A stretch of DNA of 64,000 nt from Ceratothoa steindachneri (Eukaryota; Arthropoda; Malacostraca; Isopoda; Cymothoidae), in the NCBI GenBank assembly GCA_963969495.1, contig OZ018333.1, positions 85,911,256 through 85,975,255 of the forward strand. Direction: 5' to 3'. The stretch's first letter is position 1; each line of letters opens with the position of its first letter. This document shows, one piece after another, positions 11,378 to 22,454 of the stretch. Both the position numbers and the translations under genes were made by a program. The notes under the pieces were generated by a model. The model saw only the letters and a program-made list of their open reading frames with translations. It made no database searches and was not told the origin of the DNA.

Positions 11378-12947
11378 TGCCTGTTGGAGTCGACGCTCCA
11401 GAGTTGGAATCTAGGCCGCGCCAAAAGAGATCGAAAGGTCGTTCACGTAGAGCGTAGCGAGAACATCTTCCGGCAGCACCGAGGTGATGCCGTTGATGCT
11501 CAGAGCGAAGAGTGTGACACTGAGGACACTTCCCTGCGGGACACCCTCTTCCTGCTCCTTTGGGCCGGAGAGGGCTCCCCCCCACCCGTACGCGAAATCG
11601 ACGATATCGCAGAAATTCAGATATAAACATTGGTAGGCGTCCCTTCGCCCCCATCGTGTGGAGAGTCTCCATGATACCGTATCGCCATGCGGTATCATAG
11701 GCCTTCTCCAGATCGAAAAAGACTGTGGCGTAGTAGTGTCTACGAAGGAAAGCCTCGCAGACGGCATTTCCCAGTCGGAGCAGGGCATCCGACGTGGAGT
11801 GGAACTTGCCGAAGCCGCACTGTGCGGAAGACAGATGGCTTCCGCTGTCCAGGAAAAAGGCTAATCTAACATTTACCAATTTCTCCATCAACTTGCACAC
11901 GCAAGAGGTTAGAGAGATTGGGCGGAAACCGGTTGGAGTAGAGTGATCTCTCCCCGGCTTGCGAAAGGCGAGCACAGTAGCGATTCGCCAGGAGTCTGGG
12001 AGAAGACCTTCCACCCAGATCCTGTTGAACAAATCTAACAGAAAGGCCATGCCTCGCTCACCCAGGTGTTGAAGCATGGCGTACGGGACATCGTCCGGAC
12101 CATGGGCGGTGTCCGCGCACGAAGCGAGAGCGGAACGCAACTCACTCACAGTAAACTTATCGTTGAAGGGTTCTCCGCCTCTGGAGGTAAAGTCCAGCCG
12201 GCGGCCTTCCGCGACATCACGACGTTCATTAAATGCTGGCGGAGCAGCATCACGGCTAGAGAATGCGAAAAAAGTGGTCGCTAAGGATTCCGCCACGGAC
12301 ACGGGGTCCGAGATTGCGGGCCCATTCTCCTGGAGAACGGGAGGGGAGGCCTGCGAGAACTTGCCCTGAATCCTTTTGACTCGCTTCCACACCTCAGCTA
12401 AAGGGGTCTTCCCGTTAAGTGAAGACACGTATGCCCGCCAAGAAGAGCGGCGGGCGTGCTTCGAAATATACCGGAGCCTAGCCCTAGCCCGACGAAATTC
12501 AGCGACAGTGAAATCGTTCGGGCGGCGCTTATAGCGCATGTTGGCATAACGCTTCTGTTTGAGGGCCGTCTCACACTCGGTCGACCACCATGGGAGTGGT
12601 CGGCGTGCAAAACGGCCAGACGTTCTAGGAATAGTAGTCAGGCCCGCGGCGATGAGGTTGACGGAGAAGAACTCAACGGCCTCATCTACCGACCTAAACT
12701 CTTCGACTGAGATAGAGAATTCAGTCATTTCCAAAAATGCAGGCCACCGCACCCGCGCCAAGCACCACCGAGGTGGGCTCTCAGGCGGCAGTTGCCCTGA
12801 AAGTGATATTTGAAGGGGAAAGTGATCACTACCATGGAGGTCATCGACCACCCCCCCCATCAAAATCAGGCTGTGCATCCGAAGAGCACAAAGATAGATC
12901 AAGGCAAGAAAATGAAGCGGTTCTCGGACAGTGATGCGTAAACTCAT
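11316..12947 (-). pseudogene. LINE-A2 ORF2: endonuclease end, linker and reverse transcriptase
   Basis: A 543-codon stretch. It starts with the end of the endonuclease (DDLHGSDHFPLQI), passes a linker with PLPWWSTECETALKQKRY, and enters the reverse transcriptase (LPDSWRIATVLAFRKPG; FRPISLTSCVCKLMEKLV; CGFGKFHSTSDALLRL; FFDLEKAYDTAWRYGIM). A frameshift then moves the rest into the overlapping frame at 11,411-11,788. There the catalytic box reads YVND instead of the expected YVDD, so the reverse transcriptase is predicted dead. Confidence 0.8.
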
Positions 12948-13580
12948 CCACGTTTAGGACACCTGGAGTCTGGACACCTGTCTCAAGCTCTTCGATCAGA
13001 TCGGCAAGGACTTGTCCCCTGGGATTTATTGAGTAATCTCCCCAGAGAGGATGCCTGCCGTTCAGATCTCCAAGCAAGAGAAAGGGCCTGGGCAACCATA
13101 CCACGACACGGCGGAAGTCCCCCGCGTCGAAGTCAGCTGACGGTGGAATGTACTCAGAAATGATAGTATACCTCCTATCCAGGTGCAGCTGCACAGCCAC
13201 TGCCTCAAAGGAGGTATCTAAAGAGAAAGGAAGAACCGAGACATCATGCCGGGTGTAAACCGCGCATCCCCCAGCCCGGCCATCCCGCGGTGGTGGGGTC
13301 GCAAGACCCTTATACCCCGGGAGGGCAGGCAGGGGGCACGCGCCTAGCATGGTCTCCTGCAAAAAAAATCTAACGGGGAACGGGACGAGACGAGCCTCCG
13401 CAGCTCCTCCCAGTTGGCCCGGAGTCCACGGCAATTCCATTGAAGGAATATGCCCTCCAGGCCTAGCTCGGAGGAGACGCGGGGGCCCTCCTCGAACAGA
13501 AGACCCTCACGGGAATGGCCGTACGCTTCCCGGAGGCAGAACCCCGGCTGCTGTTGGCCGGACAAAGCGCTGAAGGCACT
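12841..13580 (-). pseudogene. LINE-A2 ORF2 N-terminal endonuclease
   Basis: Two overlapping frames. 13,565-13,344 carries the conserved opening IFLQWNCRGLRANWEEL. 13,440-12,841 carries the body of an APE-type endonuclease (LLLGDLNGRHPLWGDYS; FSCLDLSLCSSDAQPDF). The usual catalytic Glu near the start (QEN-type motif) falls at the frameshift between them. The metal-binding Asp-x-Asn (GDLN) is intact. The remaining sequence to 13,740 is the Pro/Ser/Lys-rich end of ORF1. Confidence 0.75.
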
Positions 13581-13744
13581 GTCGCCTTCGAGGACTTATT
13601 GGGGCAGGTTGGGCTCGCCATGCGAGTCTTTTCCTTCCTCCGCCTCGAAACCTTAGGCGGGCGTTGCGGCTTCGGAGGTGGGGGGCCCTCTTTTCGAGGA
13701 ACCACCGTCTCCGAGTCACTCGCACCACCTCTAGCTTCTTGCAA

Positions 13745-14340
13745 AAGAAAGTGTTTGCAATGGCCAAGTCGAAGAAGACTGCCAAGACCAGTATCCGATC
13801 TCCATCTGCATTCACGTTTTTCAAGCCATGGCCTCCATGTATTCTTTCACATTCCTCATTGTCCGCCCCCACATGTCCATTCATGTCTATCCCAAGTACT
13901 ACTCTCTCTTCTGCAGTTATGCCTCCCAATTCATTTTCTAGCTTCTTCCAGAACTCATCTTTCTCTTCTTGTGTATTTCCTGTCTGTGTTGCATATGCAC
14001 TGACCACATTTCAGATTCCTTCCCCAAAATCTAACCTTACCATTATCAACCAGTCTCCTCCTCTCTTTACTTCAATCACATGTTCCTTTATATCATTCTC
14101 CACCACCACTCCAACTCCATTCCTTCCCTCTGCTGTTGCACTGCTGTAGTATAGTTTGTATCCCTCTCCCAACTCCCTGGCCTTGTTGCCTCTCCACCTG
14201 GTATCCTATACACACAGTATGCTCACTTTCCTCCTCTCCATCAGCTCCACCACTTCTCTTCCCCAACCTGTCAAGGTCCCAACATTCAGTGTCGCCACTC
14301 TCAAGGCAACAGCAGCCTCAAAGGTATCCTTCATAGAGAA
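13745..14340 (-). pseudogene. RTE element N-terminal endonuclease
   Basis: Read on the minus strand from about 14,340. The sequence gives RVATLNVGTLTGWGREVV, then GNGVGVVV-type and VSAYATQTGNTQEEKDEFW motifs. These are followed by GIDMNGHVGAD (the metal-binding D-x-N) and GHGLKNVNADGDRILVLA. Two in-frame stops are visible in this copy. It is the 5' part of the RTE gene whose remainder lies at 6,292-8,186. Confidence 0.75.
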
Positions 14341-14345
14341 ATGCT

Positions 14346-14690
14346 TAATAACTTTGTTCTCTCAGATAGTGGTTATGTAGGTTTGAGTTACTTTTGCAAA
14401 AGATTTATAGGTTGATTATTTTATTGCATAACTTCAGAATGCATAAAATCACACTCTTGGAACTAACCTTCCTACCTCTCTTGAAATATCAGAAAGAGTC
14501 TTTCCCAAAGTCTTCAAGTGAACAATTCTCTGACTGAGCTTAAGGGTGACTTTTATGTGTGGTGGCATCTTTGCAGAGTAAATACAACAATGTCAGTTGT
14601 AAAATTTTTACTTACTGGGCAAAATGTTGCAAGATGATTTCCAGAAACTTCTAGATTGTTCTTATTTGGCACTTGTTGATATTTTATTTG
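14346..14690. other. No gene seen
   Basis: AT-rich DNA between the RTE 5' end and a hairpin repeat. There is no coding pattern I recognise. Confidence 0.45.
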
Positions 14691-14790
14691 GATCAATTTA
14701 AGATTAGGCAAATGGTGCCTATCTTAAATTGATCAAAATGCAGGGATTATGTCTTGGATTGAACGAAATGCTGGTGCTTATTCTTGAATT
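14691..14790. repeat. Hairpin followed by imperfect ~30-bp tandem repeat
   Basis: 14,691-14,710 and 14,716-14,734 form a nearly perfect inverted repeat: GATCAATTTAAGATTAGGCA against its complement lacking one base. The right arm is the first of about three imperfect ~30-bp units ending in AAATGC. The same unit occurs about four times at 18,066-18,185, on the other side of the CR1 copy. Confidence 0.65.
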
Positions 14791-14825
14791 ATAAATATTT
14801 GGAAGCTCTCTTAATTTAGTTTTAT

Positions 14826-17495
14826 TATCGAAGATATAGATATAATATCTGTAATAGAATCATGGGTTAATGAAAATAAATTTAATAAAAATGTGAGTGA
14901 ATTTGAACTACTGAGTTATGATATGTACATTAGTCAAAGGAGAGATAGAACTGATGGTGGGTTGATTATTTATATTAGAAATTGCATTTCTTCAAACCTA
15001 AATAATTCTATAAAGCAAAAAGTTGAGTCACTGTGGATAGATTTTAGGGTCAGTAAAAATAGGATAATGCACTTGGGAGAAATTAACAGACCATCCAGAC
15101 AGACTGATTGTATTGATGAGTTAATGATCAGGAAAATAAGTTAAGGATGTGAAGTAGATACAGTTATTCTTGGTGACTTCGATTTCAATTCTGTGTACCT
15201 GTAAAATATGATAGGAAGAGAGAGAGCAAGTTGTAAGTTTCTAGACTGCTTTGAGGCTAATTTTTTACCAATTTGTTAATAGACAAACAAGGGGTACAAT
15301 ATATTACATCTGGTTCTTTTAAATGATCACTTGGTTCAGGAATTGACTGTCAGCGAAGCATTGGAAAATTATGATAATCAGATAGTTTGGTTTAACTTGG
15401 GAATAGTGAAAGGTAGAACATCAACAAACTCCACAAAAACTCAAAATCTTTATAGGGGCAATTACAATAAATTATGCAACTAGGTGGGATATAGAATTCA
15501 GGGGAAAGAATACTTATGAAATATTAGACACTTTTAAGACTATATTAAACATAGTCCAAGAGCAGTGTATTCCAATGAAGGCTGTTAGGAAGAAATTTAG
15601 CAAGCCATTGTGGTGGAATCAGGAGATAGCTAGGAGAATTTCTGAGAAGAAAAGGGCATACCAGAGATTACAGTTAGAAAGTACTTTTGACAATTTAAAT
15701 CATTATAGGTCAACTATAAATAAGTTAAATAAAATTATTAAGAAGAGCAAAAGGACGGCAGAAATTAAATTAGTTCAAAATAACAATAAAGATCCAAGAA
15801 AATTCTTTAGACATTATAGAATTAATAAAAAAATCTAACTGATAAAATAGGACCTATTAGATATGAAGGGGTTTTGAAAGAATCTGATAGGGGAATAGTA
15901 GAGGTTCTTAATGATCATTTTTCATCAGCATTTACAGAAGAGAATCCAGATATATTAATTGATGATAATCCTAGGTCAAGGAAGTAGCATTGAATACCAT
16001 TAATGTGAACAAGAAAATAATTAAAGGACTTATACTAGTAAGTCATCTGTCTCAGACATTCATTCTAGGTTACTCAAAGGTGTAGATAGTATTGCAGTAG
16101 CTCTTGAGAAGATATATATTAGATCACTAGAGTTTGGAGAAATACCTAATGATTGGAAATTAGCAAATGAAGAAGTACCAATTTTTAAAAAGGGAAGTAA
16201 AGAGGACCGAATAATTTTAGACTAGTAAGCTTAACTTCTATAGTTTGTAAAATTCTTGAGAAGATAGGTAAGAAGGGGATTTCTGACCATCTAGAGTGTG
16301 GTAGGTTAATAAATGATGCTCATCATGGGTTTAGAAGAGGTAGATCGTGTTTAACAAATTTACTGGATTTTATGGATTATGTTACTAAACAATTAGATAA
16401 GGGAGAGAATGTTGATGTAATTTACTTAGATTTTATTTAGCAGAGCTTTTGATATGGTTCCACATAGGAGACTAGTGCACAAATTTAAAATGCATGTGAT
16501 ATGTGGTAAAGTTTTGAATTGGATAACTGAATGGCTGAGAGACATGAAACAGAGAGTTGTGCTGAATGGGGTGAGGTCACAGTGGAGGGATGTTATCAGT
16601 GGCATACCTCAGGGATCTGTTCTAGGCCCTTTATTATTCATAGTGTATATAAATGATCTTGGGGAGGCTGTAAATAGCAAAGTGTCAATTTGTGCTGATG
16701 ACACTAAATTGGCAGCTGTAGTCAAAGAAGTTGAGGGTAGCTTTAAAGTGCAGAGTGACTTAAATAAGTAATTAGCTTGGGCTCAGAAGTGGCCGATGAC
16801 TCTTAACCTTAAAAAATGCATATTTCTTAACATGGGAAGGGATAATAGGGAATTTAGATATGAAATCGATGGGTATGAGCTGAATTCAGTTGAGGATGAG
16901 AAAGATTTGGGTGTAGTAGTAGATAGGTCACTAAAGTTTTCAAAGCAGTGTATTGAGGCAAAAAATAGAGCAACTAGGGTGCTAGGATACACTAACAGGA
17001 ATGTTAGCTAAAAGAGTAAAGAGGTTATCCTTAAACTCTACAACTCGTATGTTAAGCTACATTTAAAGTACTGTATACAAGTATGGTTACCATATTTGAG
17101 ACATGACATCAACCTGCTAGAGTCAGTACAAAGGAGGGCAACAAAAATAATACCTTCCTTGAAGGACCTTATATATGAAGATAGACTAAAGGTATTAAAT
17201 ATGTTCCATTTGAGAGAAGATGTGTGAGGGGAGATATGATTGAGCTTTTTAAAATCTGTTCTAGGATGGATAAGTTGGATTTTAGCAAGTTATTTGAGTT
17301 AGAAGGTAGTAGTAAGACTAGGGGTCACAACTTAAAAATTAAGAAAACAGAGGTGCAAGTTGGATGTTAGGAAATATTTTTTCACCAATAGTGGTAGATT
17401 ACTGGAATAGTTTGCCATCTGAGACAGTAGACATTCCAAACTTGAATGTTTTCAAATGTAGATTAGATGCTTATATGGGGAGAGAGGTTTAATTT
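14826..17495 (+). pseudogene. CR1 ORF2 (endonuclease and reverse transcriptase), multiply broken
   Basis: Endonuclease pieces at 14,826-15,144 (RRDRTDGGLIIYIRN). The linker is at 15,575-15,838 (KPLWWNQEIARRISEKKRAY; RKFFRHYRINKK). The RT core is at 16,320-16,771 ([44 protein letters not shown] with CADD for the usual FADD). The C-terminal section from 16,796 has DEKDLGVVVDRSLKFSKQC, and later ESVQRRATKI-type and RRCVRGDMIELF motifs. More than six frameshifts or stops separate these blocks. Confidence 0.8.
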
Positions 17496-17760
17496 TGGTG
17501 GAAGGGGAGGGGGTATTCTGGACTCATTCCTGTGGATGCAGTTTTTTATTATTGTATATTATGATTGATTTTGATTTTGATGAGTCTTGATGATGATGCT
17601 TTTTGTTTTTGACACATTCCTTCCTATGGATGGTTCTAATTGTATATTGTAGATGCATGATCTGACACAATCCTATGGATTCATTTTGTGTGTTGGTTTT
17701 TACAGATGACCTTTGATAGTCCCTTGTAGCTTTTGTCATCCGTGAAATTATGTTATGTTA
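14826..17760 (+). mobile_element. CR1-clade LINE copy 1, decayed
   Basis: Plus-strand element with endonuclease and RT fragments and a 3' region ending 'gtcatccgtgaaattatgttatgtta'-like at about 17,735-17,760. The same 3' end is found in the CR1 copies at 18,955 and 38,778. It is 5'-truncated within the endonuclease. It lies between two blocks of a related 30-bp repeat. Confidence 0.8.
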
Positions 17761-18065
17761 TAGATATCAACTTACCTTAAATTTAGCTTACTTTAGAAGT
17801 TCTTTGCATTTATCATAATTTATCAACTTTGTTAAACCCAGACACTGTCAGGGCAGGATCAGTGTTTCAAACAACAATTTTAACTTTAATAACTTAACCC
17901 ATTTCAAAGCTTATATATTCATATAACTAAACAATATATTTAAATGATCCCTCAAATATTTTTCTATTTAATAAATTTTCCTTAGTAATTTGCAATATTT
18001 TTCTTTTCCTTTACAAGTAATCTTGTGAGTCATTAACAGAGTGTGCCTAATCTTCAAATGAGTTA

Positions 18066-18185
18066 TTTTAGGTGCCTCATCTTAAAATTCAACAAAACGC
18101 AGGTGCTTTATCTTGAACTGAATGAAATGCAGGTGCTTATTCTTGAATTGAATGACTTTAGGTGCCTAATCTTAAATTGATCCTT
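18066..18185. repeat. ~30-bp imperfect tandem repeat, about 4 units
   Basis: Units begin AGGTGCCT or AGGTGCTT and contain ATCTTAAATTGA or TTCTTGAATTGAATGA. The last unit, TGCCTAATCTTAAATTGATC, is the exact reverse complement of the left hairpin arm at 14,691-14,710. The two blocks thus belong to one repeat family. Confidence 0.7.
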
Positions 18186-18836
18186 TTATTTTGTTAATAT
18201 ATTTAGTATAATTTCTTGAATATACAATTATATCATATAAAATCTTCATCAACTATATTAAATGAATGCCTTTATGTACCATAGAAATTGCATTTACTTA
18301 TCATATTTTTTAAAATATTTTCTCAGGAAAATTATTCTTATATTTTGCTTGGTAGTGTACAATTAAAGCAAATGCATACATGATGAAAAAATGGAAGTAG
18401 AACTAATTATTTTTACTTTAGTTCTATGCTTATAAATGAATTTACATTAAAATATTTCAATATATTAATGGAATCATTTTGTTGACCATTATTATTACTG
18501 CAAGAAATGGATCAAATTAAGTAGATAATGTATAATTATCCAGCTACCTGGATGGATAGTAAAGCAATAGCTACTAGCTATATGAATGGATAATAAACCA
18601 ATATCTAGCTATTTGACCAGATACTTGAACTTAGACCTGATACAAACAGCAAAAAAATAAGCCATAAATGGGTAGAAACTGGATATCTGTTGTATCTCTA
18701 CTAATAATCGAGCAATTTAATTTCTAAGTATATAGGTTCTAAGCACTCAAAGGGTCAAATTCTTAAATGCCAATCAAAAGGTCATGGGCCGAGTGAATAA
18801 AAAATAAGCACTCACCTGTTCATTTTCTTCTACTCT

Positions 18837-18839
<3 letters not shown>

Positions 18840-18879
<40 letters not shown>
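18840..18879. repeat. (TA)n microsatellite
   Basis: About 38 bases of alternating A and T. Confidence 0.95.
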
Positions 18880-18880
<1 letters not shown>

Positions 18881-18954
18881 GGCCCACTTAGCATTACAAT
18901 TTCAGTTCCCCCAACTTTTATCCTTATTCTACCATTGCAATCAATAGAAAGTAT

Positions 18955-19040
18955 AACATAATTTCATGGATGACGAAAGCCACAAGGGCCCAACAAAAGT
19001 CACCCGCATTTGCCAAAACCTGTCCACAAAATGCATCCAT
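18955..19040 (-). mobile_element. CR1 3'-end fragment, minus strand
   Basis: These 85 bp match, in reverse, the last bases of the CR1 3' region seen at 17,640-17,760 ('ggatgcattttgtgg...ttcgtcatcc...gaaattatgttat'). It joins LINE-A copy A3 directly at 19,041. A severely 5'-truncated CR1 insertion is the simplest explanation. Confidence 0.7.
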
Positions 19041-20060
19041 ATGCCCGCCAAGAAGAGCGGCGGGCGTGCTTCGAAATATACCGGAACCTAGCCCTAGCCC
19101 GACGAAATTCAGCGACAGTGAAATCGTTTGGGCGGAGCGTATAGCGCATGTAGGCATACGGCTTCTGTTTGAGGGCCGTCTCACACTCGGCCGACCACCA
19201 TGGGAGTGGTCGGCGTGCAAAACGACCAGACGTTCTAGGAATAGTAGTCAGGCCCGCAGCGATGAGGTTGCCAGAGAAGAACTCAACGGCCTCATCTACC
19301 GACCTAAACTCCTCGACTGGGATAGAGAATTCAGTCATTTCCTGAAATGCAGGACACCGCGCCAGCGCCAAGCACCACCGAGGTGGGCTCTCCTGCGGCA
19401 GTTGCCCTGAAAATAATATTTGAATGGGAAAGTGATCACTACCATGGAGGTCATCGACCACCGCCCAATGAAAATCAGGCTGTGCATCCGAAGAGCACAA
19501 AGATAGGTCAAGGCAAGAAAATGAAGCGGTTCTCGGACAGTGATGTGTAAACTCATCCACGTTTAGGACACCCATCTCAAGCTCTTCAATCAGATCGGCA
19601 AGGACTTGTCCCCAGGGATTTATTGAGTAATCTCCCCAGAGAGGATGCCTGCCGTTTAGACCTCTAAGCAAGAGAAAGGGCCTTGGCAACCGTACCAGAA
19701 CGCGGCGGAAGTCCCCCGGGTCGAAGTCAGCTGACGGTGGAATGTACGCAGAAATGATAGTATACCTACTATCCAGGTGCAGCTGCACAGCAACTGACTA
19801 AAAGGAGGTATCTAAAGAGTAAGGAAGAACGGAGACATCTTCCCGGGTGTAAAGCGCGCATCCCCCTGCCCGGCCATCCTGTGGTGGTGGGGTCGCAAGA
19901 CCCTTATACACAGGGAGTGCGGGCAGGAAGCACACGCCTAGCATAGTCTCTTGCAGAAAAATAGCTAACGGGGAACAAGACGAGACGAGCCTCCACAGCT
20001 CCTCCCAGTTGGCCCGGAGCCTACGGCAATTCCATTGAAGGAATATGCCCTCCAGGCCTA
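19041..20060 (-). pseudogene. LINE-A3 ORF2 endonuclease and linker
   Basis: The opening QWNCR-type motif lies near 20,040. The body spans 19,788-19,041: SAYIPPSADFDPGDFRRV, LLLRGLNGRHPLWGDYS, DDLHGSDHFPIQI, PLPWWSAECETALKQK. The catalytic Asp of GDLN is Gly here (RGLN), while SDH is kept. At least one stop (near 19,800) breaks the frame. Confidence 0.75.
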
Positions 20061-20206
20061 GCTCTGAGGAGACGCGGGGATCCCCCTCGTACAGAAGACC
20101 CTCACAGGAATAGCCGTACGCTTCCCGGAGGCAGAACCCCGGGCGCTGTTGGCCATGCGAGTCTTTTCCTTCCTCCGCCTCGAAACCTTAGGCGGGCGTT
20201 GGGGCT

Positions 20207-22330
20207 TCAGAGGTGGGGTCCCTCTTTTCGAGGAACCAAAGTCTTCGAGCCACTCGGTCCCACACTAGGCGTGGGCGCAGGAGCCGAAGCTCCTTTCTTG
20301 CTGTCCTCCTTTCGGGGGACAGCTTTAGGAACCCCCGAAGATGGCCTGGCGACCAACTGCAGGGGTGTTGCCTCCTGTGAGTCTAACGACTCGGTGAAGG
20401 CGCGTGGCAGTTTCGCCTTACGGGAAACGGTCACGCTGGGGGACGAGGGGGGAGCCCTGGTTTTAGCCGGGGCTGGGTATGAACCCTTTTTGCAACCAGC
20501 TTTACCAGGGGAGCGCCCGGGTTGAGTAGAGCCCCCAGAAGGGCTCCGAATGGGCGCGGAAACAACCGTGCTCGTCGGCCTGGATGGGCCAGGAGCAGAG
20601 GGTGCCTTTCTAACTATTGAGGCATATGATGTCCCAAATAGAGCAGGGTGCGCCGGGACCAAGTCCTTAGCCTCGCGGATTTAGAGTCGATCCTGGGCCT
20701 GAACGGCCAGGATTTCTTTCTCAAGGAGATATGCACCACATTGTTTAGAAGAAGCGATGTGCGGTTCTCCGCAATTGAAACACTTGGCCATACACGTTTT
20801 AGACTTAGCGTGTGCGGCCTTGGAGAAATTTACACAGACTTCGGGTGACTCGACTTTGCACATCTACAAGAACGATTCGTATGGCTGAAGCGGTGACAGT
20901 AATCGCACCGACGCGGCATTGGCACGAATGCCTTCACGCGGTAGCGGTACCAACCGGCATGCACCGACTCAGGGATGTTGTCACAGTCGAACGCGACGAA
21001 GAATGTAGGGGTGGGTCTCGAGGCCAGCCCCTGTTTTCTCATCACACGTTCGACCTTGACCGCCCCATGGTCGGTCAGCTCTAAGGTGATGTCCTCTATG
21101 GAGTAGTCAACGAGTTCCCTCGCATAAACTACTCCTTTCACAAAGTTCATGGTAGAGTGCGGCTTCACACTCACCGGGGTGCCATCAAGTGTCCGAAGAG
21201 CGCTTATCTTGGCCGCATTCGCCAGAAGCCATTCGTCCGAGAAACGGCTCACCTTCGGCTCTCTACCAATTGCACTAGCTAATCCTCTCCTCTGATGGAT
21301 CATGTTGCCCTTTTCCAACATGGTGCCATCAGTGGAGCGAATAACGAGGAAGCGTTTGAAGCCAGCGGGCTCGAAAACGCCAGGTAACCTCTGAATGAGT
21401 GGCCCCGATGTTATCGAGGCTCCGCCCTGTGCACTTTTGGTCTTAGTCGAGGACTCCGGACCCGGTGGGGCAGAGAGGCCGGATGTGCCGATCTTGGCTT
21501 GGTCGCTTGCCAAATTGGCAGCAGACCCATCCGTCCCCGCGGATGGAGGGGAGCCCCAAGTCTTTTTCCTCTTTTTCCTGTTCTTTTTCTTTTTAGGAGA
21601 GGAGGGCGGGGAATGAACCCGCTTCTCGCCTCCGCCGACAGGAGCCCCCCCGCCAGATGGACCGGCCTCAACCAGGTCCTTCTCCGAAATGGACAAGGTC
21701 CTGGTGGCCGCAGGGGCACCGGTTGGAGGAGATCCCTCCCCTCCTTGTACTGCCTCGGAGACCCCAGCGGTTTGAGGAGGGCCTTGCATAGGGGCGGATT
21801 CGGGTTCGGTTCTTGGCACCAAGCCCGGATTCCCCCCCATGGAAGGCCTACCGTCTGAGGCTAAGTTTCCTCAAGGACCATGTCTATCACAGGAGGGGCC
21901 TCCAGTTGGCCATCCCCTCCCAGGACATCGCAGGTCCCGTTTGCAGAGTCACCAGTCTTGTGTGGGGAGGCACAGGCCTTGACCCCAGCAAGGTTCAATA
22001 TTCTTGCCAGCAGGTCTTTTGAGGGAAGTGACCGAAGGGGCCTGGCTTCCCTCTCCCCCCTAAGGGGGTTTGCCCTACCAAGCCGCTTCAATGAGGGACG
22101 GTCGGCAATGGGCTGCCTGCTGGCTTTCTTGGCAGTCCCCTTAGAAAGAAAAGGAGGAACTGCCGCTGGAAATAGGGAGGTGCCCGAAAGCACCTCCAGA
22201 GAAGGATGTGAGGGGGAGTCCCCTATACCTATAGTCGTAGGAGAGGAGTAAGCCTCCTCTCTAGATAAGAGAAATATGGAGGGTCCCCTGTGCAAGCACA
22301 GGGGTGGGGACCTCCATTTTTTCTGTGGAG
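20207..22330 (-). pseudogene. LINE-A3 ORF1 (gag-like, zinc knuckles)
   Basis: Read on the minus strand. 22,330-21,861 encodes a Ser/Pro-rich leader. 21,840-20,830 encodes a Lys-rich stretch (SPKKKKNRKKRKK) and a conserved domain (LPGVFEPAGFKRFLVIRST; NFVKGVVYARELVDYSIEDI), ending in the first CCHC knuckle (CDYCHRFSHTNRSC). 20,863-20,681 carries the further knuckle (CFNCGEPHIASSKQC). 20,662-20,207 is a Pro/Ser/Lys-rich tail. ORF1 proteins of this type coat element RNA. Frameshifts near 21,850 and 20,860 break it. Confidence 0.75.
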
Positions 22331-22454
22331 CTGCCTGACATTGTCTTAATAAAAGCAATTAATAAGCCCAGACCATTTTAGATGATGGGTAAAGTTTTAG
22401 GACAGGTTATAGGTTTTGCTGGTAATATAAGGTCTGTGAAACTAAAGCAAAGTA

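Larger units (their letters stand above)
9985..13740 (-). mobile_element. LINE-A copy A2 (I-like), 5'-truncated with internal deletion
   Basis: Its poly(A) tail is at 9,985-9,998 and its 3' hairpin at 10,011-10,039. The copy then runs through the RT C-terminus, RT, linker and endonuclease to the end of ORF1 near 13,740, where RTE sequence resumes. Compared with A1, about 500 bp covering the RNase H core are missing at a sharp joint near 10,689. It is nearly identical to A1 over 9,480-9,976 (A2 positions 10,770-11,280), which indicates relatively recent copies. Confidence 0.85.
6230..14345 (-). mobile_element. RTE-clade LINE, split by a 5.5-kb nested insertion
   Basis: The endonuclease part (13,745-14,340) and the reverse transcriptase part (6,292-8,186) are in the correct minus-strand order, separated by two LINE-A copies at 8,182-13,740. 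The endonuclease stops after a pattern like ANTFFCKK. The downstream part resumes with ENRITYKSRG..TQVDYIMYQR, which is what follows in RTE endonucleases. Possible short target duplications (TTGCAA-like) lie on both sides. Database entries often label this type 'craniofacial development protein 2-like', but that is an RTE-derived name and not a host gene here. Confidence 0.8.
17765..18950. other. AT-rich DNA, no gene seen
   Basis: It holds the 30-bp repeat block (18,066-18,185) and a TA microsatellite (18,840-18,879). Otherwise I see no coding pattern. Confidence 0.5.
19041..22336 (-). mobile_element. LINE-A copy A3, ORF1 and endonuclease part
   Basis: Minus-strand LINE-A running from the start of ORF1 (near 22,336) to the linker after the endonuclease (19,041). 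RT and everything downstream are absent, and the CR1 scrap abuts the 3' cut. It is the best copy in the window for ORF1 of this family. Confidence 0.85.

Noticed and set aside
13507..14007. Host craniofacial development protein 2-like gene
   Set aside because: The similarity is to the RTE endonuclease. It has stops, is joined to the RTE RT at 6.3-8.2 kb and is interrupted by LINE-A.
13515..14149. Plus-strand open frames over the RTE endonuclease
   Set aside because: Shadow of the minus-strand RTE gene. They are Ser/Pro-rich with no recognisable domain.
14691..18185. CRISPR-like or satellite array from the 30-bp units
   Set aside because: Units are imperfect, adjacent without unique spacers, and only three to four long. 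The genome is eukaryotic.
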